Source: Streptomyces sp. H39-S7 (lineage in GTDB: Bacteria > Actinomycetota > Actinomycetes > Streptomycetales > Streptomycetaceae). Taken from it: a stretch of 64,000 nucleotides of DNA. The translations under genes were made by a program, and so were the position numbers. The stretch covers positions 1-64,000 of the forward strand of contig NZ_JAPVLU010000017.1 of NCBI RefSeq assembly GCF_027158205.1, in the 5' to 3' direction. This document shows positions 1-7,752 of this stretch, piece by piece; within the stretch, counting starts at the first letter, position 1; every line of letters begins with the position of its first letter. The notes under the pieces were generated by a model. The model ran no database searches. It worked only from the letters and a program-made list of their open reading frames with translations, and was not told where the DNA came from.

Positions 1-25
1 CCCCCGCCCCCCCCCCCCCCCGCCC
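1..25. repeat. near-homopolymeric C tract at window edge
   Basis: The first 25 bases are C interrupted by single Gs. The tract lies just downstream of the DUF4239 gene, which is read leftward, so it could be a 3' untranslated low-complexity tract or a sequencing or assembly edge artefact. No function is assigned. Confidence 0.6.
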
Positions 26-61
26 TTTCCGTCGGCTCCGCCGCACCACGCCGTCCAAGGC

Positions 62-823
62 CTACTGGAGGGCGGGGAACAGCTCGAGGAAGACGTCGGG
101 ACCGACCGAGATGCCCTGGCCGAACGGGGCGTCGAGGTCCCAGATCAGGAAGAGCAGGAACGCGATGAGCGCGCTGAACAGGCCCGCCAGCAGCAACTCC
201 CGCCCCGAGCGCCGGATCTGCAGCGTGAAGATCAGCCCCACCGTCACCAGGGCGCCCCCGATGAGGCCGAACCACACCATCCCCGGCATGGTCGCGCTCG
301 CGTTCTGGCCGCGTGCGGTGCGCGCCTCGTCGGCCACCGCCACCTGATCCACCACCGGCTGGTAGGCCTGTGCGTCCAGGTCGCCCTTGGGCACGTAGTC
401 CGTCACGTCCCGGCGGATCGCCGACAGCAGTTCCGTCCCCTTCGGGGAGAGGGCGCCGTGGTCGGCCATGTACGGCCACTCCTTGTGCACCACGTAGCTG
501 ACGTACGCGTCGACGTCCGCACGGATCCGGTCCCGCACCTCGGGCGGGTACACCCGCACGCGCGTGCTGACCTCGTGCAGGGCCTGCGCCTCCCGCATCG
601 CGCCGTCCTGCGCCGTGCCCTGGCCCTCCCACACGCCCGCGATCGCCAGGCCCAGGACGATCGCGTAGATCACCCCGATCATCATCGTCATGTACTCGAT
701 GACATCGGGCGTCTCGGAGGGATCGTCGTCCGCCGGGACGCGCCGCTGTTTGAGCACCACGACGGTGATGACGACCACGCAGGCGGCGGCCATCGCGATC
801 ACCAGGGCGATCCACTGGGACAT
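62..823 (-). CDS. DUF4239 family membrane protein
   Basis: A 253-aa protein of the bestrophin-like DUF4239 family; its function is unknown. An N-terminal membrane helix (about residues 5-23) is followed by a short acidic linker and a second helix (about 45-65, in which MMIGVIYAIVLGLAIAGVW is visible). A roughly 110-residue soluble helical part follows, then two C-terminal helices (about 180-200 and 208-228). This 2+2 helix layout is typical of the family. The ATG start has GGAGTTC just upstream. The gene has no obvious operon partner; the His-rich gene lies 61 bp upstream on the same strand. Confidence 0.8.
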   Translation of the reverse strand: MSQWIALVIAMAAACVVVITVVVLKQRRVPADDDPSETPDVIEYMTMMIGVIYAIVLGLAIAGVWEGQGTAQDGAMREAQALHEVSTRVRVYPPEVRDRIRADVDAYVSYVVHKEWPYMADHGALSPKGTELLSAIRRDVTDYVPKGDLDAQAYQPVVDQVAVADEARTARGQNASATMPGMVWFGLIGGALVTVGLIFTLQIRRSGRELLLAGLFSALIAFLLFLIWDLDAPFGQGISVGPDVFLELFPALQ

Positions 824-884
824 GACGAACTCCTAGCTGACGGAACGGACAGCGGGTCTACGGGTCACCGGACGTCCGAGGACG

Positions 885-1574
885 TCAACGGCCCCTGCGG
901 TACACGTTCGATCCCGGTTTGAGCGCGGCCGCCGCGAGCAGTCCCGGCACCGTCGTGAGCAGCATCGTCATCATCAGCGGCTGCCGCCGGTGCTTGGGCG
1001 GTGCCGGGGCCGCGACGGGGGCCGGCCAGCGGACGGCCGGGCGCGCGGGTGGGGCGTGCCGCGGGGACGGGGTCGGCGCGGTGGTGACGACGGGCGCCGG
1101 CTCGCTCGGCGGCGCCGGGGCCGGCGACGGCCTGCCGCGGGGCGGCGGGGTGGCCCGCGGGGGCGGGACGACCACACTGCGCGACGGTGCGGGGGTGGGA
1201 ACGGGCGTGGGGGTGGGGCTGGGGGTCGGCGTGGGAGTGGGCGTCGGCGTGGGGGTCGGCGTCGGAGTCGGAGTCGGCGTCGGAGTCGGTTCGGGGCAGG
1301 ACGGATGGCCGTGGTGCCAGTGCCAGTAGCAGTGGCAGTGGTGGTGGTGATGCCAGTGGCCGTGACCGTGGCCGTGGCTGTCCTCATCCTCGTCACCGTG
1401 TCCGTGGGGGTACGGAGCCTGGACGCAGACGTGCACCGAGCCCTGCTCCACGACCGGTCCGGGACACCCCTCGTCGGCGCGCGCCGCCGGTACCAGCAAC
1501 CCCGAACCGCACAGGACGGCTCCCGCCGCCACGACCGCCGCACGCAGGGCGGCCCTTCCCCACCGGTTTCTCAC
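885..1574 (-). CDS. His-rich, Thr-Pro-repeat secreted/membrane-anchored protein
   Basis: A 229-aa protein of unrecognised family. It has an Arg-rich N-terminus, a signal-peptide core and an Ala-Arg-Ala cleavage region near residue 33. A His/Gly/Asp/Glu-rich cluster (about 56-91) contains roughly 20 histidines plus Cys and Trp. A Thr-Pro dipeptide tract (about 95-130) and a Pro-rich spacer follow. It ends with one hydrophobic helix (about 200-218) and a basic tail, an architecture that would hold the metal-binding head outside the membrane. The His cluster suggests Ni, Co, Zn or Cu binding; this is inference. The start is GTG without a strong ribosome-binding site, so the exact N-terminus is uncertain. 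Confidence 0.6.
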   Translation of the reverse strand: MRNRWGRAALRAAVVAAGAVLCGSGLLVPAARADEGCPGPVVEQGSVHVCVQAPYPHGHGDEDEDSHGHGHGHWHHHHHCHCYWHWHHGHPSCPEPTPTPTPTPTPTPTPTPTPTPTPSPTPTPVPTPAPSRSVVVPPPRATPPPRGRPSPAPAPPSEPAPVVTTAPTPSPRHAPPARPAVRWPAPVAAPAPPKHRRQPLMMTMLLTTVPGLLAAAALKPGSNVYRRGR

Positions 1575-1715
1575 AGGACAGAGTTTGCGGCCCAGCGTCC
1601 CATTGATATGACCCGGTTCGAGCCCGTTCCCCCGAACGAATCAACGCAAGATCGTTAAACCCCGCACCAGTTCGAATGGCGACCGCCGTCGCGGGCCCTC
1701 CGGCCCCCGGAAACG

Positions 1716-1753
1716 CCGGGAGCCCCCGGCCATTGCTGGCCGGGGGCTCCCGG
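1716..1753 (-). terminator. strong hairpin downstream of tRNA-Val
   Basis: A perfect 16-bp GC-rich stem (left arm 1716-1731, right arm 1738-1753) with loop ATTGCT lies 13 bp past the 3' end of tRNA-Val on the minus strand. It probably ends the tRNA transcript. Confidence 0.75.
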
Positions 1754-1766
1754 AGAGATCGAGCGG

Positions 1767-1838
1767 TGGGCGTGGACGGGTTCGAACCGCCGACCAGCGC
1801 CGTGTAAAGGCGCTGCTCTACCACTGAGCTACACGCCC
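1767..1838 (-). tRNA. tRNA-Val (anticodon TAC)
   Basis: A 72-nt cloverleaf on the minus strand. The acceptor stem GGGCGTG pairs with CACGCCC and is followed by discriminator A. The D-arm begins GCTC. The anticodon stem GCGCC/GGCGC encloses loop TTTACAC, giving anticodon TAC, which reads GUA. The T-arm carries GGTTCGAACC. CCA is not encoded. Confidence 0.95.
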
Positions 1839-2027
1839 TCGGAACGTGAAGTGACAGGTTACCTCGCCGAACCCTGTGCTCCCCAACCGGATACCAAGGG
1901 CGGGTAAAGCATCCCCCGGCGTTCGGTCACGTGTCCGTGCAACCGGCCTGGGCCGTGTATTCGTCTTGGTCAGGTGGGAGACTGGAGCCGACAGACACCA
2001 GCGGCGGACCTGCGGGAGAGAGTCACT

Positions 2028-3269
2028 GTGACGACGGCACGCTCGTGGTGGCGGCGCGGCGACAACCTGCGCGCCGATGCCCAGGCCGCGAAGGACGCCG
2101 CCTCCCAGGCCTTCTACGAGCTGGACACCGCACAGCGGGACCTGGACCTGTCGATAGAGACCATCAGCGCCGTCGACAACTCGCCGGCCGCGCAGCGCGC
2201 GGTGGCCGGGTTCCGGGCGCTCGGGGAGCAGATCGACCAGGTCAGCGGGGCGTACATCGCCACCGTCGACGCCCATGACCTGGACCACGACGAGCTGGAC
2301 GCGGCGGCCGCAGGGCGGGCCCGCAACGAGTTGGCGAAGGCGAAGGACGACCTCGACCGGGCCAAGGCGGACCTGGACCGGTTCGCCGCGAGCCTGGCTC
2401 CCCTGCTGGGGAAGGCCGAGACACAGCTGGCGCGGCTGGCGCCGGCGGTCGAGCGGGCGCGCCAGGGGCTGTTGGCGGCGAGCAACGCGCTGGACGCGGT
2501 GCGGGCCGCCGGGCTCAAGGGGGACGAGCTGGCCTCGCGGCTGGCGGCGCTCTCCCCGGAGCTGACGAAGCTGAACCAGGGGGCCGGCACGCACGGCGTG
2601 CCGGAGACGCTGGCGCGCGCGGAGGAGGTGCAGCGCCGCGCGGAGGCGATCCGGGCGGAGGCGTCACGGCTGCCGGAGCAGGCGAAGGAGATCGACAAGC
2701 GGCTGGTCAGCCTGCGCACCCGCGTCGAGGCGCTGGCCACCCGGGCGGCCGGCGTCGAGCCGGTCCTCAGTGAGCTGCGGCGACGCTTCTCGCTGGCGTG
2801 CTGGCAGGACCTGCAGCAGGTGCCGGCGCAGGCGGAGACCGCCGTGGCGCAGGCGCTCGGCAAGCTCGCGGAGGCCACCAAGGCGCGCGACGAGCAGCGC
2901 TGGGCCGACGCGACGTCCCGGCTGAGCACGGTGCGGGCGCTGCTGGACGACGTGGACGGGTCGGTGTCCGCCGCCGGTGACCGGCTGCGCCGGCTGAACG
3001 AGGTCAGCAAGGATCCGAAGGCCGAGGTGGAGAAGACCCGGTTCGCCATCCGGGACGCGCAGCGGCTCGCGATGCAGGGCCGTACGACTCCCGAGCCCCG
3101 GCACGCCCGGCCGCTGGACGACGCGGTGGCGCGGCTGGACCGGGCGCTCGCCGCGCTGGAGGGCCGGCACCCGGACTACTGGGCTTTCCTGACGGAGACG
3201 GCGTCGGTGCGGGAGACCGTGAACCGGGTGGTCGCGAACATCCGCGAGGACCGCGCCCAGGGGCGCTGA
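2028..3269 (+). CDS. conserved coiled-coil protein, function unknown
   Basis: About 413 aa and almost entirely alpha-helical and charged (Ala, Glu, Arg, Lys, Leu heptad patterns), with no signal peptide or membrane helix. Long coiled coils cover roughly residues 20-230 and 240-350. A conserved-looking C-terminus contains HPDYWAFLTE. GTG at 2028 is chosen as start because GGGAGAG sits 7 bp upstream; an ATG 54 bp further upstream lacks a ribosome-binding site. Proteins like this are common in Streptomyces and carry no assigned function. A scaffold or chaperone-like role is only a guess. Confidence 0.7.
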   Translation: MTTARSWWRRGDNLRADAQAAKDAASQAFYELDTAQRDLDLSIETISAVDNSPAAQRAVAGFRALGEQIDQVSGAYIATVDAHDLDHDELDAAAAGRARNELAKAKDDLDRAKADLDRFAASLAPLLGKAETQLARLAPAVERARQGLLAASNALDAVRAAGLKGDELASRLAALSPELTKLNQGAGTHGVPETLARAEEVQRRAEAIRAEASRLPEQAKEIDKRLVSLRTRVEALATRAAGVEPVLSELRRRFSLACWQDLQQVPAQAETAVAQALGKLAEATKARDEQRWADATSRLSTVRALLDDVDGSVSAAGDRLRRLNEVSKDPKAEVEKTRFAIRDAQRLAMQGRTTPEPRHARPLDDAVARLDRALAALEGRHPDYWAFLTETASVRETVNRVVANIREDRAQGR

Positions 3270-3337
3270 GGCTTCACCCGCGCAGAACACCGCCGCTTCG
3301 CGGAGGGCCCGCGGCGGGACGCGGCTATTCTTCGAGC

Positions 3338-3550
3338 ATGCCCCGATACGAGTTTCGCTGCCGGTCCTGCGGTACCACTTTCGAGCTGAACCGGCCGATG
3401 GCCGAGTCCTCCGACCCCGCGAGCTGCCCGGAGGGGCACGACGACACGGTGAAGCTGCTGTCGGCCGTCGCCGTGGGCGGCAGCACCGCCGCCCCCGCGT
3501 CGGGTGGCGGCGGTGGCGGCGGCTGCTGTGGAGGCGGCTGCTGCAGCTAG
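3338..3550 (+). CDS. FmdB-family zinc ribbon protein
   Basis: A 70-aa protein starting MPRYEFRC, the standard start of FmdB/CxxC_CXXC_SSSS zinc ribbons. The first knuckle is CRSCG (Cys8, Cys11); the second half has a Cys in SCPEGH rather than a clean CxxC. The C-terminus is unusual: seven glycines followed by CC-GGG-CC, a Gly/Cys tail that could bind metal or form disulfides. FmdB was named from the amide/formamide system of Methylophilus, but most members have no proven role. The gene stands alone, 68 bp after the coiled-coil gene. Confidence 0.8.
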   Translation: MPRYEFRCRSCGTTFELNRPMAESSDPASCPEGHDDTVKLLSAVAVGGSTAAPASGGGGGGGCCGGGCCS

Positions 3551-3561
3551 CGGCTGCTCCC

Positions 3562-3576
3562 AGTTGGCTGTACAAC
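3562..3576. promoter_or_regulatory. second copy of the 15-bp AGTTGTACAGCCAAC motif
   Basis: The reverse complement of AGTTGTACAGCCAAC occurs here exactly, between the 3' ends of the FmdB-type gene and the phospholipase gene. The other copy, at 6561-6575, precedes the ABC importer operon. Together with base 3561 to the left it forms AGTTG-N6-CAACT, an inverted repeat typical of dimeric regulators. It is in neither gene's promoter, so its role here is unclear. Confidence 0.35.
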
Positions 3577-3611
3577 TCGCGGAGGCGAGATCGCGCGGGA
3601 CCGCCCGGGAG

Positions 3612-5555
3612 TCACGGCTGGAGGCGGCCCGCGAAGCGGCGTTCGAAACCGTCGCCGGTGTCCGCCGTCACGGCGAAGTCGTAGCGGCCCGCGGCGAGGG
3701 ACGGGACGACCGCGGTCGCCGAGCCGCCGGGTGCGACCGTCACCCGGGAGCCGGGGAAGGTGAACACCGCGGGCCTGCCGCCCGTGTTGGTGAGCGTGAG
3801 GTGGACGCCGTCCGGCGCCTCGGCCGCCGCCACCTCCGGGTGCGCCTTCGCCGGGTCGGTCCAGGTGCGGACGTCGCCCTTGCAGCCGCGCAGGAATCCG
3901 TCCGGGCCGTGGGTGTCGATGTCGTACGGGCCGCCGCTGACGGACTGGGCGCTGAAGTACTCGGTGACGCTGCCGCCGACGGGCAGCGTGTAGCGCCAGG
4001 CGCCGAACTTGCGGTGGTTGACGGTGTACATCGACAGGCCCGCGCCGAGGGTGCCCAGGTTGTCGACGGTGATCCAGAGCAGGCCCTTGGCCGCGTCGGT
4101 CCGCGAGGACGAGCCGAATCGGTAACCGGTGGGCAGCGCCGGGCGGTCGCCCGGCTCCACCTCCGGGAAGTGCTGGACCAGCGGCGGGAAGAGCGGCGGA
4201 AGGACCTTCTTGTGCTGCTCGGCCAGGTCCGCCAGCAGCTTCTTGGTGTCGGGCAGGGCGGGGAACGCCGTCGTGGACGTCCGGAAGTCGAACGCCGACA
4301 TCAGGTCGCCGCAGACGGTGCGGCGCCAGGCGGAGATGTTGGGCTCGCGCACCCCCGTCCAGTTCTCCAGGAAGCGCAGCACCGACGTGTGGTCGAAGAC
4401 CTCGGAGTTGACGCGGCCGCCCCGGCTCCACGGGGAGATGACGATCATCGGGACGCGCGGGCCGAGACCGATGGGCGCGCCGTTGATGAACTCGTCGGGG
4501 GTGCCGTCGGGGGCGGCGGGCGGGATGACGTGGTCGAAGAAGCCGTCGTTCTCGTCGTAGTTGAGCAGGACGACGGTCCTGGCCCAGACCTCGGGGTGGG
4601 CCGCGAGGGCTTCCAGCACGTAGGAGGAGGTGAAGTCCGCGCCCTGGGCCGGCGGGTGGTTGGGGTGCTCCGACTGCTCGGTGGGGGCCACCACCCAACT
4701 CACCGCGGGCAGCTTCCCGTTGGCCACGTCCTGGGCGAAGTCGTCGGCGCCCCGCTTGACCATGCCGTTGACGTGCAGCGGGGAGTCCTTGGAGGCGTTC
4801 TGGTACTGCTTGAACCAGGCCAGGGCGTTGTCGTCGTAGTTGTCCTCCTGCTGGTAGACCTTCCAGGAGATGCCCGCGGCCTGCAGGCGCTCCGGGTACG
4901 TCGTCCAGGTGTAGCCCTTCTCGCTGTTGTCGACGACGGGGCCGCCGGCGGTGCCGCGCGGGTCGACCGTCCCCGACCACAGGTAGAGGCGGTTGGGGTT
5001 GGTGGACGCCATGGTGGAGCAGAAGTACTGGTCGCAGAGGGTGAAGGCGTCGGCCAGTGCGTACTGGAAGGGGATGTCCTGGCGCCGGTAGTAGCCCATC
5101 GTGTACCAGGTCTTGGCGGGGATCCAGTTGTTGTACTGGCCGTTGGCCCAGGCGCTGTGGGTGCCGTCCCAGGAATGGTCCAGGTCGAAGATCCGCTGGG
5201 CGTCGGAGGTGCTGGTGTCCAGGTGCCAGGGCAGCAGGCTGGTGCCGCCGACGGAGCCGAGCAGCCGCTGGCGCAGGACGTCGGAGCCCTTGGGGAAGCG
5301 GAGCAGCGAGCTGTCGCCGTAGCCTCGGACACCGTTCAGGGTGCCGAAGTAGTGGTCGAAGGAGCGGTTCTCCTGCATGAGGACCACGACGTGTTCGACA
5401 TCGTCCAGCGTGCCCTGCCGTGCGGGCTCGGCCAGCGCCTGCTGCAGACCCGCGGGCAGGACGCCGGCGCCGATGGCCGCGCCGGTGGCGACGGCCGAAC
5501 CCAGCAGCGTGCGGCGGGAGATACCGGGCCTGGGCAGGCCGGAGAGGTCGGACAC
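3612..5555 (-). CDS. phosphocholine-specific phospholipase C, Tat-exported
   Basis: A 647-aa member of the non-haemolytic phospholipase C/acid phosphatase superfamily that hydrolyses phosphatidylcholine or sphingomyelin outside the cell. The twin-arginine signal SRRTLLGS (Arg14-Arg15) is followed by a hydrophobic stretch and an Ala-rich cleavage zone near 42. The metal/catalytic motif QENRSFDHYFG lies at 61-71, and NYDENDGFFDH is in the second half of the catalytic domain. The C-terminal 200 residues resemble the two DUF756 beta domains of this family. Start GTG at 5555 has AGGAGG 5 bp upstream. It neighbours the GntR gene on the same strand, 106 bp away. Confidence 0.9.
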   Translation of the reverse strand: MSDLSGLPRPGISRRTLLGSAVATGAAIGAGVLPAGLQQALAEPARQGTLDDVEHVVVLMQENRSFDHYFGTLNGVRGYGDSSLLRFPKGSDVLRQRLLGSVGGTSLLPWHLDTSTSDAQRIFDLDHSWDGTHSAWANGQYNNWIPAKTWYTMGYYRRQDIPFQYALADAFTLCDQYFCSTMASTNPNRLYLWSGTVDPRGTAGGPVVDNSEKGYTWTTYPERLQAAGISWKVYQQEDNYDDNALAWFKQYQNASKDSPLHVNGMVKRGADDFAQDVANGKLPAVSWVVAPTEQSEHPNHPPAQGADFTSSYVLEALAAHPEVWARTVVLLNYDENDGFFDHVIPPAAPDGTPDEFINGAPIGLGPRVPMIVISPWSRGGRVNSEVFDHTSVLRFLENWTGVREPNISAWRRTVCGDLMSAFDFRTSTTAFPALPDTKKLLADLAEQHKKVLPPLFPPLVQHFPEVEPGDRPALPTGYRFGSSSRTDAAKGLLWITVDNLGTLGAGLSMYTVNHRKFGAWRYTLPVGGSVTEYFSAQSVSGGPYDIDTHGPDGFLRGCKGDVRTWTDPAKAHPEVAAAEAPDGVHLTLTNTGGRPAVFTFPGSRVTVAPGGSATAVVPSLAAGRYDFAVTADTGDGFERRFAGRLQP

Positions 5556-5585
5556 GGTGCCTCCTGGTCAGAGCGGAGCGAGGGC

Positions 5586-5609
5586 GTTACTCGGGGTTAC
5601 TGACGAGTA
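5586..5609 (-). promoter_or_regulatory. repeats in the phospholipase C promoter region
   Basis: The region upstream of the phospholipase start holds a 6-bp inverted repeat TACTCG-N10-CGAGTA (5588-5609). On the minus strand it also holds two adjacent units, AGTAACCCCG and AGTAACGCCC, spaced 10 bp. They recall phosphate-box direct repeats, but the period is 10 rather than 11 bp and the match is loose. A regulator site is plausible; its identity is unknown. Confidence 0.3.
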
Positions 5610-5661
5610 GCGATGATGGCAGCCGCGCATGAACAGAGGAAGACCGGGGACCGACGTTTCG

Positions 5662-6411
5662 TCAGATTCCCGTGCGGCGCGAGAGCGAGGTGACCGCCGT
5701 CGAGTTGTGGACGGTGAAGGCCACCGTTCCCGGCAGGTACCGGTCCTGCGACCACTCCACCGGGGAGCCCGCCGGATCGGTGGTGTGCCGCCGCTCGCGC
5801 AGCAGCGGATCGCCCACCGCGCAGCCCAGCAGCCGGGCGTCGTCGGCGTCCGCGAGGGCCAGGTCGATGGTGTGGTGCGCGTCGGTGAACAGCACGCCCT
5901 GCTCCTGGAGCGGGACGGTGTGCGAGACCGCGTGCGGATCGAGCCCCTCGACGAGGACGCCCACCCGCTCGGGATAGACGGACCGCTCCACCATCACCGG
6001 CACGCCGGAGAGGGTGCGCACCCGCAGTACCCGGTAGACGTCGGCGCCCGGCCCCAGGCGCAGCTGTTCGCGTTCGACCTCGTCGGCGGGGCCGCGGACG
6101 ATCTCCACCACGCGGCCGCCGGGCTCCTCGCCGATGGAGCGCGCCCAGCGCGTGAAGCTGAGGAGTTCCGCGAAGCTCTGGACCCGGGCGGTGCCCAGGA
6201 CGACGCGGCGGGTGCCGCGCCGGGAGGTGACCAGGCCGTCGGCCCGCAGTACGGCCAGGGCCTGGCGCACGGTGCCGCGCGAGACGCCGTAGCGCGTGGC
6301 GAGTTCGCTCTCGGCGGGCAGTCGGCCGCCCGACCCGTAGGCACCGTCGGCGATGGCCTGCCGCAGATCGGCGGCCACCTTCCGGTACATCGTCTGCCGG
6401 CCGTCCGTCAC
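5662..6411 (-). CDS. GntR/HutC-family regulator with UTRA ligand domain
   Basis: A 249-aa regulator. The winged helix-turn-helix (about 1-75) contains YGVSRGTVRQALAVLRADGL and the family wing TSRRGT. The UTRA effector domain (about 90-240) follows and binds small molecules in this subfamily. Start GTG at 6411 has GGGAG immediately upstream. The gene is divergent from the ABC importer operon across a 189-bp spacer, the usual arrangement for a local repressor of an uptake system. The probable operator is the 15-bp motif at 6561-6575. The effector may be the imported substrate, as in other UTRA proteins; this is inference. Confidence 0.85.
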   Translation of the reverse strand: MTDGRQTMYRKVAADLRQAIADGAYGSGGRLPAESELATRYGVSRGTVRQALAVLRADGLVTSRRGTRRVVLGTARVQSFAELLSFTRWARSIGEEPGGRVVEIVRGPADEVEREQLRLGPGADVYRVLRVRTLSGVPVMVERSVYPERVGVLVEGLDPHAVSHTVPLQEQGVLFTDAHHTIDLALADADDARLLGCAVGDPLLRERRHTTDPAGSPVEWSQDRYLPGTVAFTVHNSTAVTSLSRRTGI

Positions 6412-6560
6412 GCTGCTCCCCCACGTCGATCCCTGCTCCGGCGACCGAGCCTAACCGCCGGCCCCGGGGGAATCGGGGCGTTCTCGCGACCGACGCCGCG
6501 ACTAGGCGGTCCGTTCACCTTCCGGCCACCGGCCTCCGGCGTACTGTGAGCGCGTTGCCA

Positions 6561-6575
6561 AGTTGTACAGCCAAC
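6561..6575 (+). promoter_or_regulatory. candidate GntR operator before ABC importer operon
   Basis: AGTTGTACAGCCAAC contains GTTG-N6-CAAC dyad symmetry with a TGTACA core. It lies just after a possible -10 hexamer TACTGT (6542-6547) and 26 bp before the chosen start of the lipoprotein gene, a position suited to repression. An identical 15-mer occurs inverted at 3562-3576. Confidence 0.45.
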
Positions 6576-6600
6576 ACTGGCTCAGTCCATGGAGAGTCCC

Positions 6601-7752
6601 GTGATCCTGCCCCGCCCCCGGGCCGCCGGCCTCGCAAGTGTCGTCGCCATAGCGGCGCTCGGCCTCAGTGCCTGCGGCGCCGCACCCTCCGAAAGCACCG
6701 CGGCCGACGGCAAGAAGAGCGCCGCCACCGCCACTTCCGCCGCCGAGATGGGCGGAATGGACGCCCTGGTCGCCGCCGCGAAGAAGGAGGGCACGCTCAA
6801 CGCGATCGCCCTGCCGCGCGACTGGGCGAACTACGGCGCGATCATCGACGGCTTCAGCAAGAAGTACGGCATCAAGGTCGCGGTCGAGAACCCCGACGCG
6901 TCCAGCCAGATCGAGCTCAGCGCGATCAGCACCCGCAAGGGCCAGGACCGCGCCCCCGACGTCGTCGACCTCGGCAGCGCCTTCGCGCTGAGCGGCGCCG
7001 CGCAGGGCCTGTTCGCCTCGTACAAGGTCGCCGACTACGAGAAGATCCCGGCGGCCCAGAAGGACGCGCAGGCGCGCTGGTACTACGACTACGGCGGCTA
7101 CGTCTCGATCGGCTGCGACGCCAAGCGCGTCAAGGAGTGCCCCGCCACCTTCGCGGACCTCCTCAAGCCGCAGTACAAGGGCCAGGTGGCGCTGAACGGC
7201 AACCCGACGAAGTCCGGTTCGGCCTTCGGCGGCGTCTACGCGGCGGCCATCGCCAACAAGGGCTCCTTCGCCGACATCCAGCCCGGCCTGGACTTCTTCG
7301 GGCAGCTGAAGAAGTCGGGCAACTACAACCCGGTGGAGTCGACGCCGGCGACCGTCCAGAAGGGCGAGACGCCGATCAGCATCGACTGGGACTACCTCAA
7401 CGCCGGCTACACCGACGAGTTCAAGAGCAAGAACGTCGACTGGAAGGTCTCCATCCCCAGCGACGGCGTCTACGCCCAGTTCTACGCGCAGGCCGTGAAC
7501 AAGGACGCGCCGCACCCGGCCGCCGCCCGCCTGTGGGAGGAGTACCTGTACAGCGCCGAGGGCCAGAACCTGTGGCTCAAGGGGTACGCGCGTCCCGTGC
7601 TGATGGACGCCCTCAAGCAGGCCGGCACGCTCGACGCGGCCGCCGCGGCCAAGCTGCCCGCCGTCGCCGGCACCCCGGCGTTCCCGACACCCGCGCAGGT
7701 GGACGCGGCCAAGAAGGCCGTCACCCAGGGTTGGGCCAAGGCCGTCTCCTGA
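6601..7752 (+). CDS. ABC transporter substrate-binding lipoprotein
   Basis: About 383 aa. An N-terminal signal with lipobox LSAC is followed by a small-residue linker and an extracellular solute-binding domain of the iron/spermidine/2-aminoethylphosphonate type; PDVVDLGSAF and TPISIDWDYLNAGY look like hinge or ligand-loop segments. GTG at 6601 is preferred because GGAGAG lies 4 bp upstream; the ATG at 6589 lacks a ribosome-binding site. It is the first gene of a tightly packed operon with two permeases, an ATPase and a HAD phosphatase. The substrate is unknown. Phosphonate, phosphorylated headgroup or polyamine are the likeliest classes. Confidence 0.85.
   Translation: MILPRPRAAGLASVVAIAALGLSACGAAPSESTAADGKKSAATATSAAEMGGMDALVAAAKKEGTLNAIALPRDWANYGAIIDGFSKKYGIKVAVENPDASSQIELSAISTRKGQDRAPDVVDLGSAFALSGAAQGLFASYKVADYEKIPAAQKDAQARWYYDYGGYVSIGCDAKRVKECPATFADLLKPQYKGQVALNGNPTKSGSAFGGVYAAAIANKGSFADIQPGLDFFGQLKKSGNYNPVESTPATVQKGETPISIDWDYLNAGYTDEFKSKNVDWKVSIPSDGVYAQFYAQAVNKDAPHPAAARLWEEYLYSAEGQNLWLKGYARPVLMDALKQAGTLDAAAAAKLPAVAGTPAFPTPAQVDAAKKAVTQGWAKAVS

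Noticed and set aside
3504..5603. A 699-aa open frame on the plus strand, antisense to the phospholipase C gene
   Set aside because: A Val/Gly/Arg-rich shadow produced by high GC. The opposite strand encodes a recognised protein with a signal peptide and catalytic motifs.
5586..5609. A PHO box in the phospholipase C promoter
   Set aside because: The direct repeats have a 10-bp period rather than 11 and poor consensus, so only an unidentified repeat site is reported.
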